A stretch of 64,000 bases of DNA from Sporodiniella umbellata. Lineage: Eukaryota; Mucoromycota; Mucoromycetes; Mucorales; Rhizopodaceae. Positions 21,982-32,962 of the stretch are shown here, piece after piece. Below the pieces are notes generated by a model. The model ran no database searches. It saw nothing but the letters and a program-made list of their open reading frames with translations, and was not told where the DNA came from. The stretch is taken from positions 62,001 to 126,000 of the forward strand of contig JAIXMR010000075.1 of assembly GCA_025677835.1 (NCBI GenBank), in the 5' to 3' direction. Every line of letters starts with the position of its first letter. Positions within the stretch are counted from its first letter, which is position 1. Both the position numbers and the translations under genes were made by a program.

Positions 21982-24017
21982 ATGTCCTTATTAGTTAAAA
22001 GCCCTTCTATTCCACACAACACTATGAAAAGAAACAGCCGTTCACTTGATCTGTCTGAAATAATAGCAGAGCCGACCAACAACGCAACAAGAAGACAACA
22101 CCAGCGATCAACTTCAGACGGTATGACGACAGAGATGGTGGACAAAGCGCCAGAAGACAGAAAACAAAGCGTATGTTCTGCAGCCGACACCAGCCTTTTT
22201 TATCATTTTTGTTATGGTTGTTGATTAGCTCTCCTTAACTCTCCCTTCTTTTTTTTTTGTTGTTGTTGTTGTTGTTATAGGCACCAAGTGTATCCAGGGG
22301 ATCCTATTTACCCTTATTCAAAACAGGACCTTTCAAAAACCTGGTCCATCGTTCTAGTTCGCCCACACAACGATTTTCTGTAGCCATCAGTTCGCCCACC
22401 AACAACCCAGGTAAACAAAACACTTTCCAGCCATTGTTCTCGAAAAACTAAACTACCTGAACAGAATTGGCTGCCACTATGAACCCACTCAATCAGAAAT
22501 CCCCGCCGACAACCCCTTCAGCCACCTTGAGAAAGTAAGCGAATGAGATTTGAGAGCCTGGTATCCCGACTTACTTTCTATAGGCCTACGCTTCCTGTTG
22601 GATTACAACAAGAGATCAATCGGTTTGCTATTGACGGATTTGCACAAAAGTTCTTTGCCACGCACAAACGAGGTCTGTTCAGGAAGCGCGTGCCTGTAAA
22701 AGAGATGTTGAAGTGGACCAAGGTAAGAAGGGAGGGGAGGTGGGGAGATGCGTCTAATTGACTCGAATTCAGGAATCGCTTCGTCAGCCACTGATTATGA
22801 TGAACAAAGATCTTTATAAAGACGGCCTAAGGTGCTTCAAATGGATACAGATGATCATGGGCGACCGATCCCGTCCTCGAAACAGCAGTGAGGTGGAAGA
22901 TATCCAGAACGTGTTGACGTGCGGGATCACCAAAGGACAGATGAGGGACGAAATCTATGTGCAAGTGTGTAAACAGCTAAACGAAAATCCGCAGACGTAA
23001 GGGCGAATCTGAAACACAGAGCTTTGCCACTAACCATCGATTAGATCAAGCGTGTACAAAGGCTGGGAATTGTTGTGCATAATCAGTGTGACCTTTCCGC
23101 CCTCTAAAAACCTAGAAGACTATCTCAACAATTTTGTCAAACAGCATTTTTCATCAGGCGACGAAAAGATAGCAACAATGAGCCGCCATGTTTCTAATAA
23201 GCTCAAAAGGGTTTGCAAAAGGGGTGCCAAAGGAAAAGTCCTGACCGTGGCTGAGATTGCTCGTGCTAAGGAAGCTCCTTTTCGACCTTCTGTTTTTGGT
23301 GAGTCCCTTTCGCTTATTATGGATCTTCAACAGAGTCTAGATCCTACTGTTCAGATACCCATGATCGTACCTTTCTTGGCCAGTACGGTGAGAGCAACCC
23401 ATGGCTATCTGTCTGAAGGTATCTTTCGTATTCCTGGTGATGCAGATGCCGTTACGGATTTGGTATGAAAACAACCATCTACGAGTGACCCCAACTTAAC
23501 CTTCTTATAGCGCGTGCGTATCGAAAATGGAAATTACAATGCGGAGGGTATCACAGACCCTAATGTACCTGCATCCTTATTGAAATATTGGCTGAGAGAT
23601 CTCGCCGACCCTATTATTACATCTGAACACTATTACGATTGTATTCAATATGCAGAAGATGCAGAAAAGGCGGTTGCTATCATTAACCAGCTGCCAGATA
23701 CCAATCGGCGAATTGCCTTATTTATCATTAGCTTTTTGCAGGTAACAAACTCATGAAAAGGCAACAGTTTTTTAACCCAACGTTAGGAATTCAATACACC
23801 TGATGTTATATCGCATACGCTAATGAACGTAAACAACCTAGCCATGGTCTTTGCACCCAACTTTCTAAGATGCCCCTCTGAAAGCTTAACTACAGTATTT
23901 GAAAACTCAAAGTACGAGCAGGCCTTTCTAAGGACTTTGATCAATCAAATCAAAATCGATCCTTCCCTTTGTACGTATGAACCTGACCCTTCTCAAGCCA
24001 TGGGCACCCTTCAATAA
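21982..24017 (+). CDS. MyTH4-RhoGAP domain protein (ARHGAP39/Vilse-like)
   Basis: Eight exons join in frame (21982-22170, 22281-22410, 22465-22534, 22584-22722, 22773-22996, 23045-23462, 23511-23741, 23787-24017) to 543 aa. Residues 1-130 are Ser/Pro-rich and probably disordered. A MyTH4 domain spans about 133-290 (KDLYKDGLRCFKWIQMIMGD; NVLTCGITKGQMRDEIYVQV; GWELLCIISVTFPPSK). A RhoGAP domain follows from about 330, with EGIFRIPGDADAV carrying the expected catalytic-finger Arg, then the NVPASLLKYWLRDL and NNLAMVFAPN blocks. It should stimulate GTP hydrolysis by a Rho/Rac/Cdc42 GTPase and may bind microtubules or membranes through MyTH4. No FERM, WW or myosin motor is present. The start is the first ATG after the upstream A tract. 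Confidence 0.92.
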
Positions 24018-24229
24018 CTTAACAAAAACCTCACCTAAGCGAATCCTTAATACAATCCACCATTCTAATCCTCCCCCTTTTTTTTTTTTATTTATTTTTT
24101 TCTCTAATAAAAAAAAAAAAAATAAACATTGTAGATTGAAATAATAAAAACTAGAATATTTTTTTATTTATTTATTTATAAATTACAGGGAAGAAAGGGG
24201 GGGGGAGGGGAATCATTTCTTGATAATTC
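24018..24229. other. Tail-to-tail spacer between RhoGAP and aquaporin genes
   Basis: A 212-bp convergent spacer with T/A homopolymers, TTTA microsatellite-like sequence (about 24160-24183) and a G-rich stretch (24197-24208). Transcripts from the two genes probably overlap or end close together. Confidence 0.45.
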
Positions 24230-25494
24230 TTAATCAATAAAGACCGTGTAGATAAAGGCACCCAAGATGCCACCCAAGATAGGAGAGAACATGGGTACGA
24301 TAGCATAATAATGATGTACAGTGAAGACTTCTACTCCCCAGCCTGCCATGGAGGCAAACAGACGAGGGCCAAAGTCACGAGCAGGGTTTAAAGAGAATCC
24401 AGAGGTATAGCCAATACAGAGCGAGATGGTTGTGATGGCGATAGCGATCATGACGCCTTGGGCAGTTCGGAAAGGCAAATTGTTGGGGTGTCCGGTAACC
24501 ATGACAACCATCAGCAAGAGTGCTGTGCCCATGATTTCGGATACAACGGCAGACCCGGTACCTACATAGAGAGGAGGGTAGGTACCAAAGATAGAGGCGG
24601 TCGAGAGTTCACCCAACACCTGTCGTTTGCCGTGGTCGAACTGAGTCAGGGCAGGTTCAATAATGGAATAAAGCAAGGCAGCGCCGGTAAAGGCGCCCAT
24701 GAGTTGAGCAGAGATATAGACAGGGACCTTACGAAGAGGGAATCCACTAAAGATAGCAAAGGCAATAGTAATAGCAGGATTCAGATGACCTCCCTATGGG
24801 ATGGGTTAGTAACGGTTTCCATGATAACCCTGATTTCTTACAGAGACATGGCCAGCCATACAGATACCAAGCAGTACAGCAAGACCAGAGCCAAGAGAAG
24901 AGGTCAACCAGGACTTGGAGTTTTCAATGTTCAATGTTTGTTCTGCACAAAAACCGCAAGTCAAAAAGACGAGCACGAGGGTACCAATGAATTCAGCCAA
25001 AAATTCTCTGTTCTGTTGGTTTAAAGTCAGTAAGAAACAAGATGTGTTTATAAGTCTATTTACGGTCTGTCGGAAGCCTTGCGATTTTCGTAAAAACTTG
25101 TCAAACTTTGACAATCGGCTTGTACCAAGATCGTCTGTATTGCTAGTTAGTATGGAAGAGTCTGTAGTTTGGTTTTTGTGAAAAGGTAGAGAGCCGTTTT
25201 CGTTTTTGGCAATGTTATGTACAGCAGTAATAGAGGAACAAGAAGACATGATGATTATAGAATGAAAAAGAGCAATAATAAACAAAAACTACCTGCGTTG
25301 TACTGTTGCTTATATACTCATGCTCTCTACCCCCCCCCCCTCAAAAAGTATGGCCAAAAGACAAATTTACTTAAAAACTTACCATCATTATTATTTCTAT
25401 TAAACTTATGCTGGCCAGAATTGTAGTCTTGACGGCGGTCAGGTGACAACAAGGGATCTCTTTCACTGACAGTAGAATCGTCTCCGAAAGCCAT
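24230..25494 (-). CDS. Aquaglyceroporin (MIP family)
   Basis: The last two exons are firm: 25012-24842 and 24793-24230. They encode the complete channel, with the first pore motif in GGHLNPAITIAF and the second in FSLNPARDFGPR. The Asp after the second NPA motif (NPARD) indicates the glycerol-conducting subgroup. It probably facilitates glycerol and water flux across the plasma membrane or an internal membrane. The N-terminus is uncertain. One model uses ATG at 25249 with an exon 25249-25064. Another uses an upstream exon 25494-25383 (MAFGDDSTVSERDPLL...) that ends in a strong GTAAGT donor and joins in phase to acceptors inside the 25249 exon. A 51-nt GT-AG intron (25063-25013) is in frame, so retention would also leave the protein open. 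Confidence 0.9.
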
Positions 25495-25570
25495 TTGAAA
25501 ACAAGTAAAGTAAAAGAAAAAGTAAAAGACAACAACACACCTTTTGTACCTTTTTATCACCGTTTCTCTG

Positions 25571-25601
<31 letters not shown>

Positions 25602-26335
25602 TTCGCTTTTTACCGACTCCGAAGTCAGGTAGGATGCTCCTGTTGACTGCCCCAGGACGATAGGGTGCGGTTGTTCAAACGACGTACTGTTTGAGACAAT
25701 AAAAAGGGGAGGTTTGTTTTAGAGTACAGAGTTTAACCTTCTTTGGCAGCCCTAACGGTCTGTGGCCAACACAAGCAATCTAGTCTTGAATAAATGTGGC
25801 CATCGTATTGCCTATTAAAAATCTTTTGAAGTATGACTCCTTGAAAAGCGTCTGCTTCAGCATGACATCATTGCCTTTTCACTTCCGAGACTATTGAAAG
25901 GCAAGCACTTTAGAGTTATAAACAAAAGCACGGTTTTAAAGAAGACGACCGTAGTTTATAGACCAAGAGAGAGAGAGAGAGAGAGAGAGATGCAGTGCAA
26001 ATCACAAAAAAAAAAAAGCTACTTTCTAGACGCGCTATCCTATTGGGATCGGCCCTGTCAGTTCTCTGCATCCTGTGTTTTTTACGGAAGCAGTTCTTTT
26101 AGGAAAAAAAAAAAAAAAAAAAAAAACATGGTTGCCACCAATAAAACAAGGGGGCCGTTCTATTCCCTATCTCCAAGCAGTGAGCGTGTGTTGATTACTA
26201 TTGACTTTAAAATATGCAGGTATACTTCTTGGGACGGCTGGAAAGCCTTTTTCTATTCCGTACGCGTGCTTAAGAAAATTATTTTTATCCAACAAAAAAA
26301 AAAAAAAAAAAAAAATTGATTTTTGTTTTGTTACA
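25495..26335. other. Intergenic with homopolymers and a GA microsatellite
   Basis: The region holds a T run at about 25571-25599, a (GA)12 tract at 25967-25990, and A runs at about 26007-26017, 26104-26126 and 26294-26315. The open frame at 25894-26319 passes through these runs and has no domain. No gene is called. Confidence 0.5.
25967..25990. repeat. (GA)12 microsatellite
   Basis: Perfect GA dinucleotide tract between the aquaporin and lipase genes. Confidence 0.9.
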
Positions 26336-27264
26336 ATGTCTACTAAAGAAAACTTGGGATTTATTAAAGTAAAAGGGAACTTTTTTTTTTTTTTTTTTGG
26401 TTATGAAGGGCTTCTTGGTGCGTTATTGTTTATTGAGAGAATTTAGCTTAAAGTAGTTGATTTTTTGTTTAATGTCAAAGTAACTCAATGTCAATTGATC
26501 CTGACATTAGGAGGTGAGGAGATGGTTTTGAAGTGGCTGACTAAATAAATAAATAAACCAAAGATCAACGGCACGAGGCCTCCATAGAAGACTGCAAAGG
26601 GGATAAAGTGTTTTGTTTTAACGTGACGTTTCATGCTCAACTGTTCGGAACGGTCCAGCTGGATTTGGTGGATAGAACAGGCTATTTTTATAGTGCAGAG
26701 AAGCATTTGGGCCGTACAGAGATTCGGCTGAACCTACTCAAGGCTATGCCCACTTGCTTTACAAGCTTTTATGAGATCTGGCACAAAACGCTCTCATCCG
26801 GGGCAAGTTCGAGCATTGGTCGAGAACGAACGAGGGTGAACAATATCGGCGCATTACAGATACAGATCGAGCACCAGTTCCTTTCTGCTTCCGAGCAACA
26901 GCCATTGGTGATGAGTGCCGTACCTGCATCGGCGATTAACTTGCTCGTGGAGGAGCAGCTCGCTATCGAAACCAAGCGGCACACCATGTTTCATCGAGAA
27001 CGCAAAAAGAAAAACAGTGGTGAGCTTAGGAACCGTTACGACTCTGGCCAAGCCTCCGACCCAGACGATCCCATGCAACCTTTGGCGGTAGAAAGCAGCA
27101 CCGAAGATGAAGAAGACTTTGGCGACATGGTGTCTGCCACTTCACCCATAGAGCACGAGTCAAAAGACCAAGGCAAAAACCAGGTGGTGGGAATGGTCAG
27201 CCATCTTTTGGCTGCCTTTGTAAGTAGGCTTTCTTTTGTCTTTGTTCTTCTTACTTATCTTTTC

Positions 27265-27296
<32 letters not shown>

Positions 27297-28722
27297 TCAA
27301 GGGTTCGAATTGACCCACCTGCAGGTTATCACCGGCCTTTCTATCCTAGAAAAGTTCTTTGAGAGTCTACCACGACCTAGAATCTCCCACCGAGTGTCGG
27401 ATCTCTCCGAAATAGAAATGGCGTCTCGTTTTTGGAAATTCTCTGTCGCTTCCTATGGCTGGAAAGGTCTGAACTTGATAGGCAAAGGAAACGGTATTCT
27501 TTCGGATGCTATCAGAGAGCATTCGGATGCCAGGTCTGTTATTGAATATTTGGCGATACCCAAAGAGGACCTTCTTTCCTACAATTTTGGATCCTCAGAA
27601 GCGTTTCGTCCAAGTTATTTTATTGCTAGGGATCGGTTCACCAGTTCTATTGTTCTTTCTATTCGTGGTACGATGGTATGCCTTCCCTCACTGTCCTTTT
27701 TATTTATTTATTTATTTATTTTTTTTTGGCTTAAAAACAACGACCTCACCCTTTATAGAGTCTAATGGATACCTTGACAGATTTAGTATGTGAATACGAG
27801 CCTTGGAAAGGCGGTTTTGTTCATAGCGGCATGAAGGTATCTATGAAATCAAACAGGACAATGACACATAACCTTTTCAAAACCAGCGTTCTGCCATCTG
27901 GTTTTTTCAATCTGTTATGCCGCAACTTTTGACGTTGATGAATGAATCCAACGCGACTCTTTTGATTATTGTAGGCCACAGTCTGGGTGCGGCCACTGCA
28001 GCCATTTTGACGGATCTGTTGATGAGTCATAAGAAGGAACTGGAAGAGAAAGTGCATGGTTTCGATTTGAAATGTTTTGGCTATGCACCTGCCTGTGGTC
28101 AAAGTCTGGAGCTAGCCGAAAGACACAAGGTAAACCTGTTGTCCTCCCCCCCCCTTCATTGACCTTACCCACAGGTTAGGACGTCATTCAATCCTTTGTA
28201 TTTGCTGAGGATATCGCCAGCAAAATGAGCTATGGATCCATGATGGACTTAAAAGAGCTGATTATAGCAAGTGTAGAAGCATCTCAGAATGGACCGAGTC
28301 TAAAGGACATACTGCTGGGAAATAACATCCAGGGGGAAAAGTGGCAAATCATGTTTGAACGTATTGCAGAGGTCCGTCAAAGACTGTTGAATTCGGAAGA
28401 CAATCCTAGGGTAAGATGTATGTCTCTAGTACTTTACTAAAAACAGAAACGCATATGCTCAGCTGTACGTTGCCGGACAGGTCTATCAATTCTGGGAGGT
28501 AACCAATCATCGATTATCTCTGTCTCTTATGATGATCTTTAGGACCTCACACAGATGAACAAGAAACGGATTGATATTGAAAAAACAGCTGCTGAAAACG
28601 TATGTTACGAAGTGGTGATCAAAAAGTCCATTTTGACAGACCATTTGCCATCCAATTTCGATTTAGCCTTTGGTAAAGCAAGAGAGGCTATCATGCTTCA
28701 AGGGTCAAAACGTGCCATTTAA
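26336..28722 (+). CDS. Class 3 lipase with N-terminal C2-like region (sn-1 diacylglycerol lipase-like)
   Basis: Firm exons are 26578-27219, 27325-27675, 27759-27836, 27887-28129, 28180-28410, 28463-28498 and 28543-28722. A candidate first exon, 26336-26368 (MSTKENLGFIK), joins in phase by a 209-nt intron, giving 597 aa, but this 5' end is uncertain. The N-terminal part (FNVTFHAQLFGTVQLDLVD and the FYEIW region) looks like the second half of a C2 domain. The lipase core has SIVLSIRGTM, the nucleophile elbow IIVGHSLGAATAAIL with the catalytic Ser, and CFGYAPACGQSLE. Family members cleave acyl chains from diacylglycerol or other membrane lipids. An acidic, Ser-rich linker lies between. The stop is 42 bp from the RRN7 stop on the other strand. 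Confidence 0.88.
27294..27316. repeat. Perfect 7-bp stem-loop next to a splice acceptor in the lipase gene
   Basis: GGGTCAA at 27294-27300 pairs with TTGACCC at 27310-27316 around a 9-nt loop. It lies between a 28-nt A run and the CAG acceptor at 27322-27324. Confidence 0.7.
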
Positions 28723-28764
28723 TATTGGTAATAAAGAGTATGAATAGAAAGAAAGGGTGAGTGG

Positions 28765-29154
28765 CTATTGTTCTTTTGTTGTAGCCAATCCGTATCGCTC
28801 TTCATAGAGTTTTTGTGAAGCCTTTGTATATTTAAACGTTTCGTCACAAAACAGCCGCGTGACGACATCATCGACGAGTTTCATCGCCTCCTCCACTTGG
28901 TATATATCGCCATCGATGTAACTGGCTAGCTTGAGAAGTGAGGTATAATCTTTGGGTCGAAATCCATCTTTACGGTAGTAATAAAAAAGTGGCTCATCAA
29001 ATAACTGTCGCTTTTTACGGTCAAGGGTGGCGTCCAATACTTCTGGAGGTTGCATAAAAGGGCCCAGAATATGTGGGCGCTCTTTTGTTTCTTCAGGTTC
29101 GCGTGAAGATACCATACTGGCAAGTGCACCTGTCGTACACAATGAGCTCCCCCC

Positions 29155-29185
<31 letters not shown>

Positions 29186-30514
29186 AAGACATCCAGTCCC
29201 TTACCTAATTGTCTTTTGGGTTCAATAGAGATCACGTCCGCTGTGGATCTTTCTTTCAACAGGTCAATCATAAAGTCTACTGTTTCTGTACTTTCTATTC
29301 TGGAGGCCCATAGCTTTTTATTTACGTGGATCTTCTTTAGCCATTCTTCTTTTGAAAGATATTTGTTAAAAGGGCTTGCTTTTTCTAAATCACTAGGGAC
29401 AGTATGAATAGGGTCCCACTTTTTTTTTTTGGGGAGGGATTCCTACTTACGCTTCACTTCCATCAACACTATAAAGGATTTTTGCAGTGGCAATGACACA
29501 AGCCAGTGCAATGGAAGGGATGGAAGGATGCTTGTATTCCTTGTGTTGACCTAAATTGAAACGAGGTATGTGAAGAAGACCTTGAGAGCCCAGTTGAAGC
29601 AATTGTTCGTAAATATGAGTTGCGATCAGGTAACCTTCCACTAGAAGAGGTTGAGCCTTTAGAAAAGTGATAAAAAGTGAGTTACCTGGCAAGAAATAAT
29701 AAGAGCAAAAACGATCTAAATAGAGAGGCACGTTATAATTAGGAATCTCTAGGCCGCATTTGATATGAAAGACATGTGCGATACGATAGGAAGACCACTT
29801 GAGACGGTACAAAGTTGGTAATCGATTCATTCTCTCGAGTCGGTAGAGCTTCATACTGCCCAGGATGTCTTTAGGAATCCGGCTAGAGATTGTCAAGTAG
29901 GGCAACTTGGTTGTTTTGCACCAGGTGAGGATATCATTAGGCAAGACAGGATAGCGAAGGTAGATACAAGTGATATAGATAAAGGCGAGTGTATGCGAGT
30001 AGTTCAGAACAGGCCAATGGGCTCCTGGAAAGTGGCTTTTCTCCTTGGATTCTTCAGTAAGGTCTTCTTCTTCTGATGCTTCGGGATCGCTAAAGAGATC
30101 CAAGCCTTCCATGTCCTCTTCCTGACATGAATTAAACCTTGGCTTCTTTTCCTCTGCTTCAAATCGATAAGCTTCTGCCATTTCATATTTTGATTCGGAA
30201 AGGTACAGAATCCAAAACTCTCTCAGTGTTGTTTCGAATTCGGGAGGAAAACCGAAATCTTCGAGAAGAGTACGTGCCATGACCTGCAAAGCAAACTGCA
30301 TAATCTGAATCTCATAGCTTTTATGTTGGGCAGGGGTAAGTGCTGTGTTTTCCTGTAGCTTTTTCACTTTCTTTCGAACACCGTAGCCGACAGTGTCTTC
30401 ATCCCCTTGTTCTTGCTGAATACCTAATACTTTATGCCCGTATTTGCATACAAGACCGGAATCGGCCGATCTTCGAAATGAAGTTGTTTGACAAACAAGA
30501 CATACTTTCTTCAT
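28765..30514 (-). CDS. RRN7: RNA polymerase I core factor subunit Rrn7 (TAF1B homologue, TFIIB-like)
   Basis: Three exons, 30514-29451, 29392-29205 and 29129-28765, encode 538 aa. The start has the RRN7-type zinc ribbon CLVC...CKYGH. A cyclin-like, Leu/Tyr-rich region follows (TLAFIYITCIYLRYPVLPNDIL; LYLDRFCSYYFLPGN), with an acidic Asp/Glu insert around residues 125-160. The protein bridges the rDNA promoter and RNA polymerase I, analogous to TFIIB, in the nucleolus. Intron 1 (29450-29393) is placed so that both exons keep frame; an apparent shorter intron ending in the A run would break it. Intron 2 contains the 28-nt or so T tract on the sense strand. Start is the ATG directly before KKVCLVC. 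Confidence 0.9.
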
Positions 30515-30641
30515 TATCTTTTTTTTTTTTTTTTTGCTTAATAAAACTGAATTGAAATGCTGAAATGCTAAATGGTTTGCTTTTTATATAAATGAAAGAT
30601 TAAAAAAAAAAAAAAAAAAAAGAAAAGAAAAGGTTGAGTTT

Positions 30642-30866
30642 TTAGTTCTTTCTTGCTTCTTTTTCTTCAGCTGAGATGGTATAAGAGTTTTCGTCCAAGA
30701 TTTTATCTAATTCGTATTTGAGCTGTTCAACCCAAGAGGCCTCAATGAATAGATGGGTTTCGTCTAAGTCTTCGATGACAAAGTTTCCTCTTTTGTTCAA
30801 ATTGAGTACAATTTGTTTCACTGTACTGTCACATTCCAATAAAACCCCTTTGACTGCTTTCACCAT
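30642..30866 (-). CDS. TFB5: TFIIH subunit Tfb5 (TTDA/GTF2H5 homologue)
   Basis: A single exon encodes 74 aa, the normal size for this very small subunit (about 70 aa). The sequence starts MVKAVKGVLLECD and has KQIVLNLN, FVIEDLDETHLFI and the C-terminal helix LKYELDKILDEN, all family-typical. Tfb5 stabilises TFIIH by heterodimerising with Tfb2 and is needed for nucleotide excision repair. The ATG at 30866 follows an 18-nt T run in the leader (sense strand). The open frame continues upstream through homopolymers, but homology begins at this ATG. It lies 127 bp upstream of RRN7 on the same strand. Confidence 0.93.
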   Translation of the reverse strand: MVKAVKGVLLECDSTVKQIVLNLNKRGNFVIEDLDETHLFIEASWVEQLKYELDKILDENSYTISAEEKEARKN

Positions 30867-31276
30867 TTTTTTTTTTTTTTTTTTGGAAAAAGAAAGCTTG
30901 GGTCGCAAAGAATCTGTAAATTTTTTTTTTTTGGTTGACAGACAAAAAAAAAAAAAAAAAAAAAATAGATAGAAAATTAACTGCAAAAGCCTTTGAAAAA
31001 TGACTCAAAAGGTTTGTTTCAGCCATTGAGTTCGTGTAAAGTACTTTTGAAATCCGCAGCCAATTCACCTGCGTAGAGACGAGGATCCAAACAAATTAAG
31101 GTTTTTTTTTTTTTTTCTGGTCAAGCAAACTACAGAATATCATGTGATCTACTGTGCCAGCCCCCAATTCAAGTGGCGATCGCCGCCAGTAGTAATCAGA
31201 TTCAATTATGTTTTAAAGAAGGTTATTATTGCTTAGTACATATTTGAACAAACTTAAATTTTCCAGACTAGTTACC

Positions 31277-31311
<35 letters not shown>

Positions 31312-32141
31312 GACTACGGCTCTAAAGGGGATCCACGTTAGACAAGGTCTGACGTAAGAATATCAAGCTAAAGTCATTTGTCTGTGACACCCCCTTTTAG
31401 AAAGGCCTAAAAAAAAAAAAAAAAAACAAAAAAAAACAAAAAAAAAACAAAAAAAATCTAAAGCCTCACTAACATAGACAACAAAGCTATAGAAAAAAGA
31501 AGGTGATTTTTTTGTGTTTATGTTTTTAGTTGAACTGCTTTTTTGTTACAAGCAGTTGCTGTTGAAACGCTTGTTCTCAAGACTTTTCTTTGACGCGTCA
31601 TTTTAAGCTCTTTCATGACTGGTGTGTGGATAAGCCTCAAGATTTCAACCCATCCTGAAATGAGTGTCAGACATAGCCAATGGAAGGGATGTCTTGTGAA
31701 GAATAAACAGTCCGTTGGATGCGAGATGTGTACCTGAGAGAGGCTTTGTGTGTACGTAAAGGGTTACACTATACTTTTATATGAAGATCCCCTTAAATAG
31801 TGCCTTTTTTTATTGCGTCAGCTGAACTATTGTCATCTTGTGTGCATCTAAATGGCCATTTCGTGACACAGAACGTAATCTTTTAGAATAATTATCGGGG
31901 GAACAATTACTCTATAAATATTAAGCCTGGATTTCTTTTGCATTTCTTTTTTCTTTTTTTTTTTTTTTTTTTCAAAATCCCATTCATAACAACACTAATA
32001 CTTTTAACCACAATAATAGCAATGATGCATGATACCCCTTATAAAGAAAACAACGTAACAAAAAAAAAAAAAAAAAAAAAAAGAGAGAGAGGAAAAAATG
32101 ATTAACGTGTAGAAAAAAAGCTATCCTTTAATTTAAAAAAT
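30867..32141. other. Intergenic, 1.3 kb, rich in simple repeats
   Basis: Contains poly-A/T tracts (about 30864-30884, 30919-30932, 30943-30965, 31100-31117, 31409-31457, 31953-31972 and 32060-32082) and an ATA trinucleotide array at about 31277-31308. No coding sequence or RNA gene is recognisable. It probably holds the promoters of TFB5 and of the coiled-coil gene. Confidence 0.5.
31277..31308. repeat. (AAT)n trinucleotide microsatellite
   Basis: About ten AAT units in the TFB5 upstream intergenic region. Confidence 0.85.
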
Positions 32142-32178
32142 ATGCAAATTCAAAACACAAGCCGAGTCAAAGAAGAAG

Positions 32179-32684
32179 ATGAGAGTTCAAGAAAGTAAGA
32201 ATAAAAACAAAAAGAGGGTGAGAAAACTAAAGTGAAAGGGGATAGAGAACAAGATGCGTGGCAGTCAATGGAAAGTTATTATGTCAACCGACTGAACAGT
32301 CTACAGGCAGAGATTGAACAAGCGACGATGGAAGATCAACGACTTCAGTCTTCGCGAGACGAACTGTTAAAAGAAGTCGTGCGACTCACACAAAAATCGA
32401 CCGAGCTCTCACTCAAAAACGAAGCGCTCACCCGGATTATTGCCGAAAAAGAAAACAAGATTACGGCTTTTATGTACGAAAGTAAGCCTACGCTCTATGC
32501 ACCGCCCATGCCTTCCCCACCGCATTCCCCTCCTGTCTCATTACACGACGATGGACCGACCGAGATCAAAAAGACGCCCAGTTTGTTTCGTCGTCTAAGT
32601 TTTCGTCTTTCGGTTCGAAGGCCAAAGCAAAAACCAGATTCTCTCCCGGACGCTTCTTATAAAAAGAGAAGAAATCTGAAATAA
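32179..32684 (+). CDS. Small coiled-coil protein with basic, Ser/Pro-rich tail, function unknown
   Basis: The coding frame ends at 32684. The first in-frame ATG in the uninterrupted frame is 32268, giving 138 aa. Alternatively a 16-nt exon (32179-32194, MRVQE) joins in phase across a 38-nt GT-AG intron and adds about 17 residues. Residues from about MESYYVNRLNSLQAEIEQ to LTRIIAEKENKI form a heptad-like coiled coil. A Pro-rich segment (APPMPSPPHSPPVSL) and a very basic tail (FRRLSFRLSVRRPKQKP) follow. Similar coils occur at the start of fungal Rho-GAP and PH proteins, but no catalytic domain follows here. Function is unknown. Confidence 0.6.
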
Positions 32685-32822
32685 AAGTCAATTTTTTTTT
32701 TTATTACTATTATTACTATTGTTATTATTATTATTGTTATTATTGTTGTTGTTGTCGATGGTGTGTCTATGAAGGTGTGGCTTTGAAAAAAAAAAAAAAA
32801 AAAAAAGGATTTACAAGTGTTG

Positions 32823-32857
<35 letters not shown>

Positions 32858-32962
32858 CATAGAAAAAAAAGTACAGTAGAGAAAAAGATCATAAATAAAA
32901 CATAAGGGGAATAAAATGAAGCCAAAGAGCAGCCGATGCGCAAGCGCATACTTTGTAACGGT
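32685..32962. repeat. Microsatellites in 3' flank: TTA/TTG trinucleotides, poly-A, (GA)n
   Basis: An imperfect ATT/GTT trinucleotide array spans about 32700-32757, an A run about 32785-32806, and a (GA)n tract 32827-32855. The stretch lies between two convergent genes and encodes nothing recognisable. Confidence 0.7.

Noticed and set aside
24458..25024. 188-codon open frame on the plus strand
   Set aside because: It lies antisense across aquaporin exons and an intron. No domain or start context.
27297..27320. GGTTCGAA-like tRNA T-arm
   Set aside because: The sequence resembles a T loop, but no acceptor, D or anticodon arm can be built around it. It lies in an intron.
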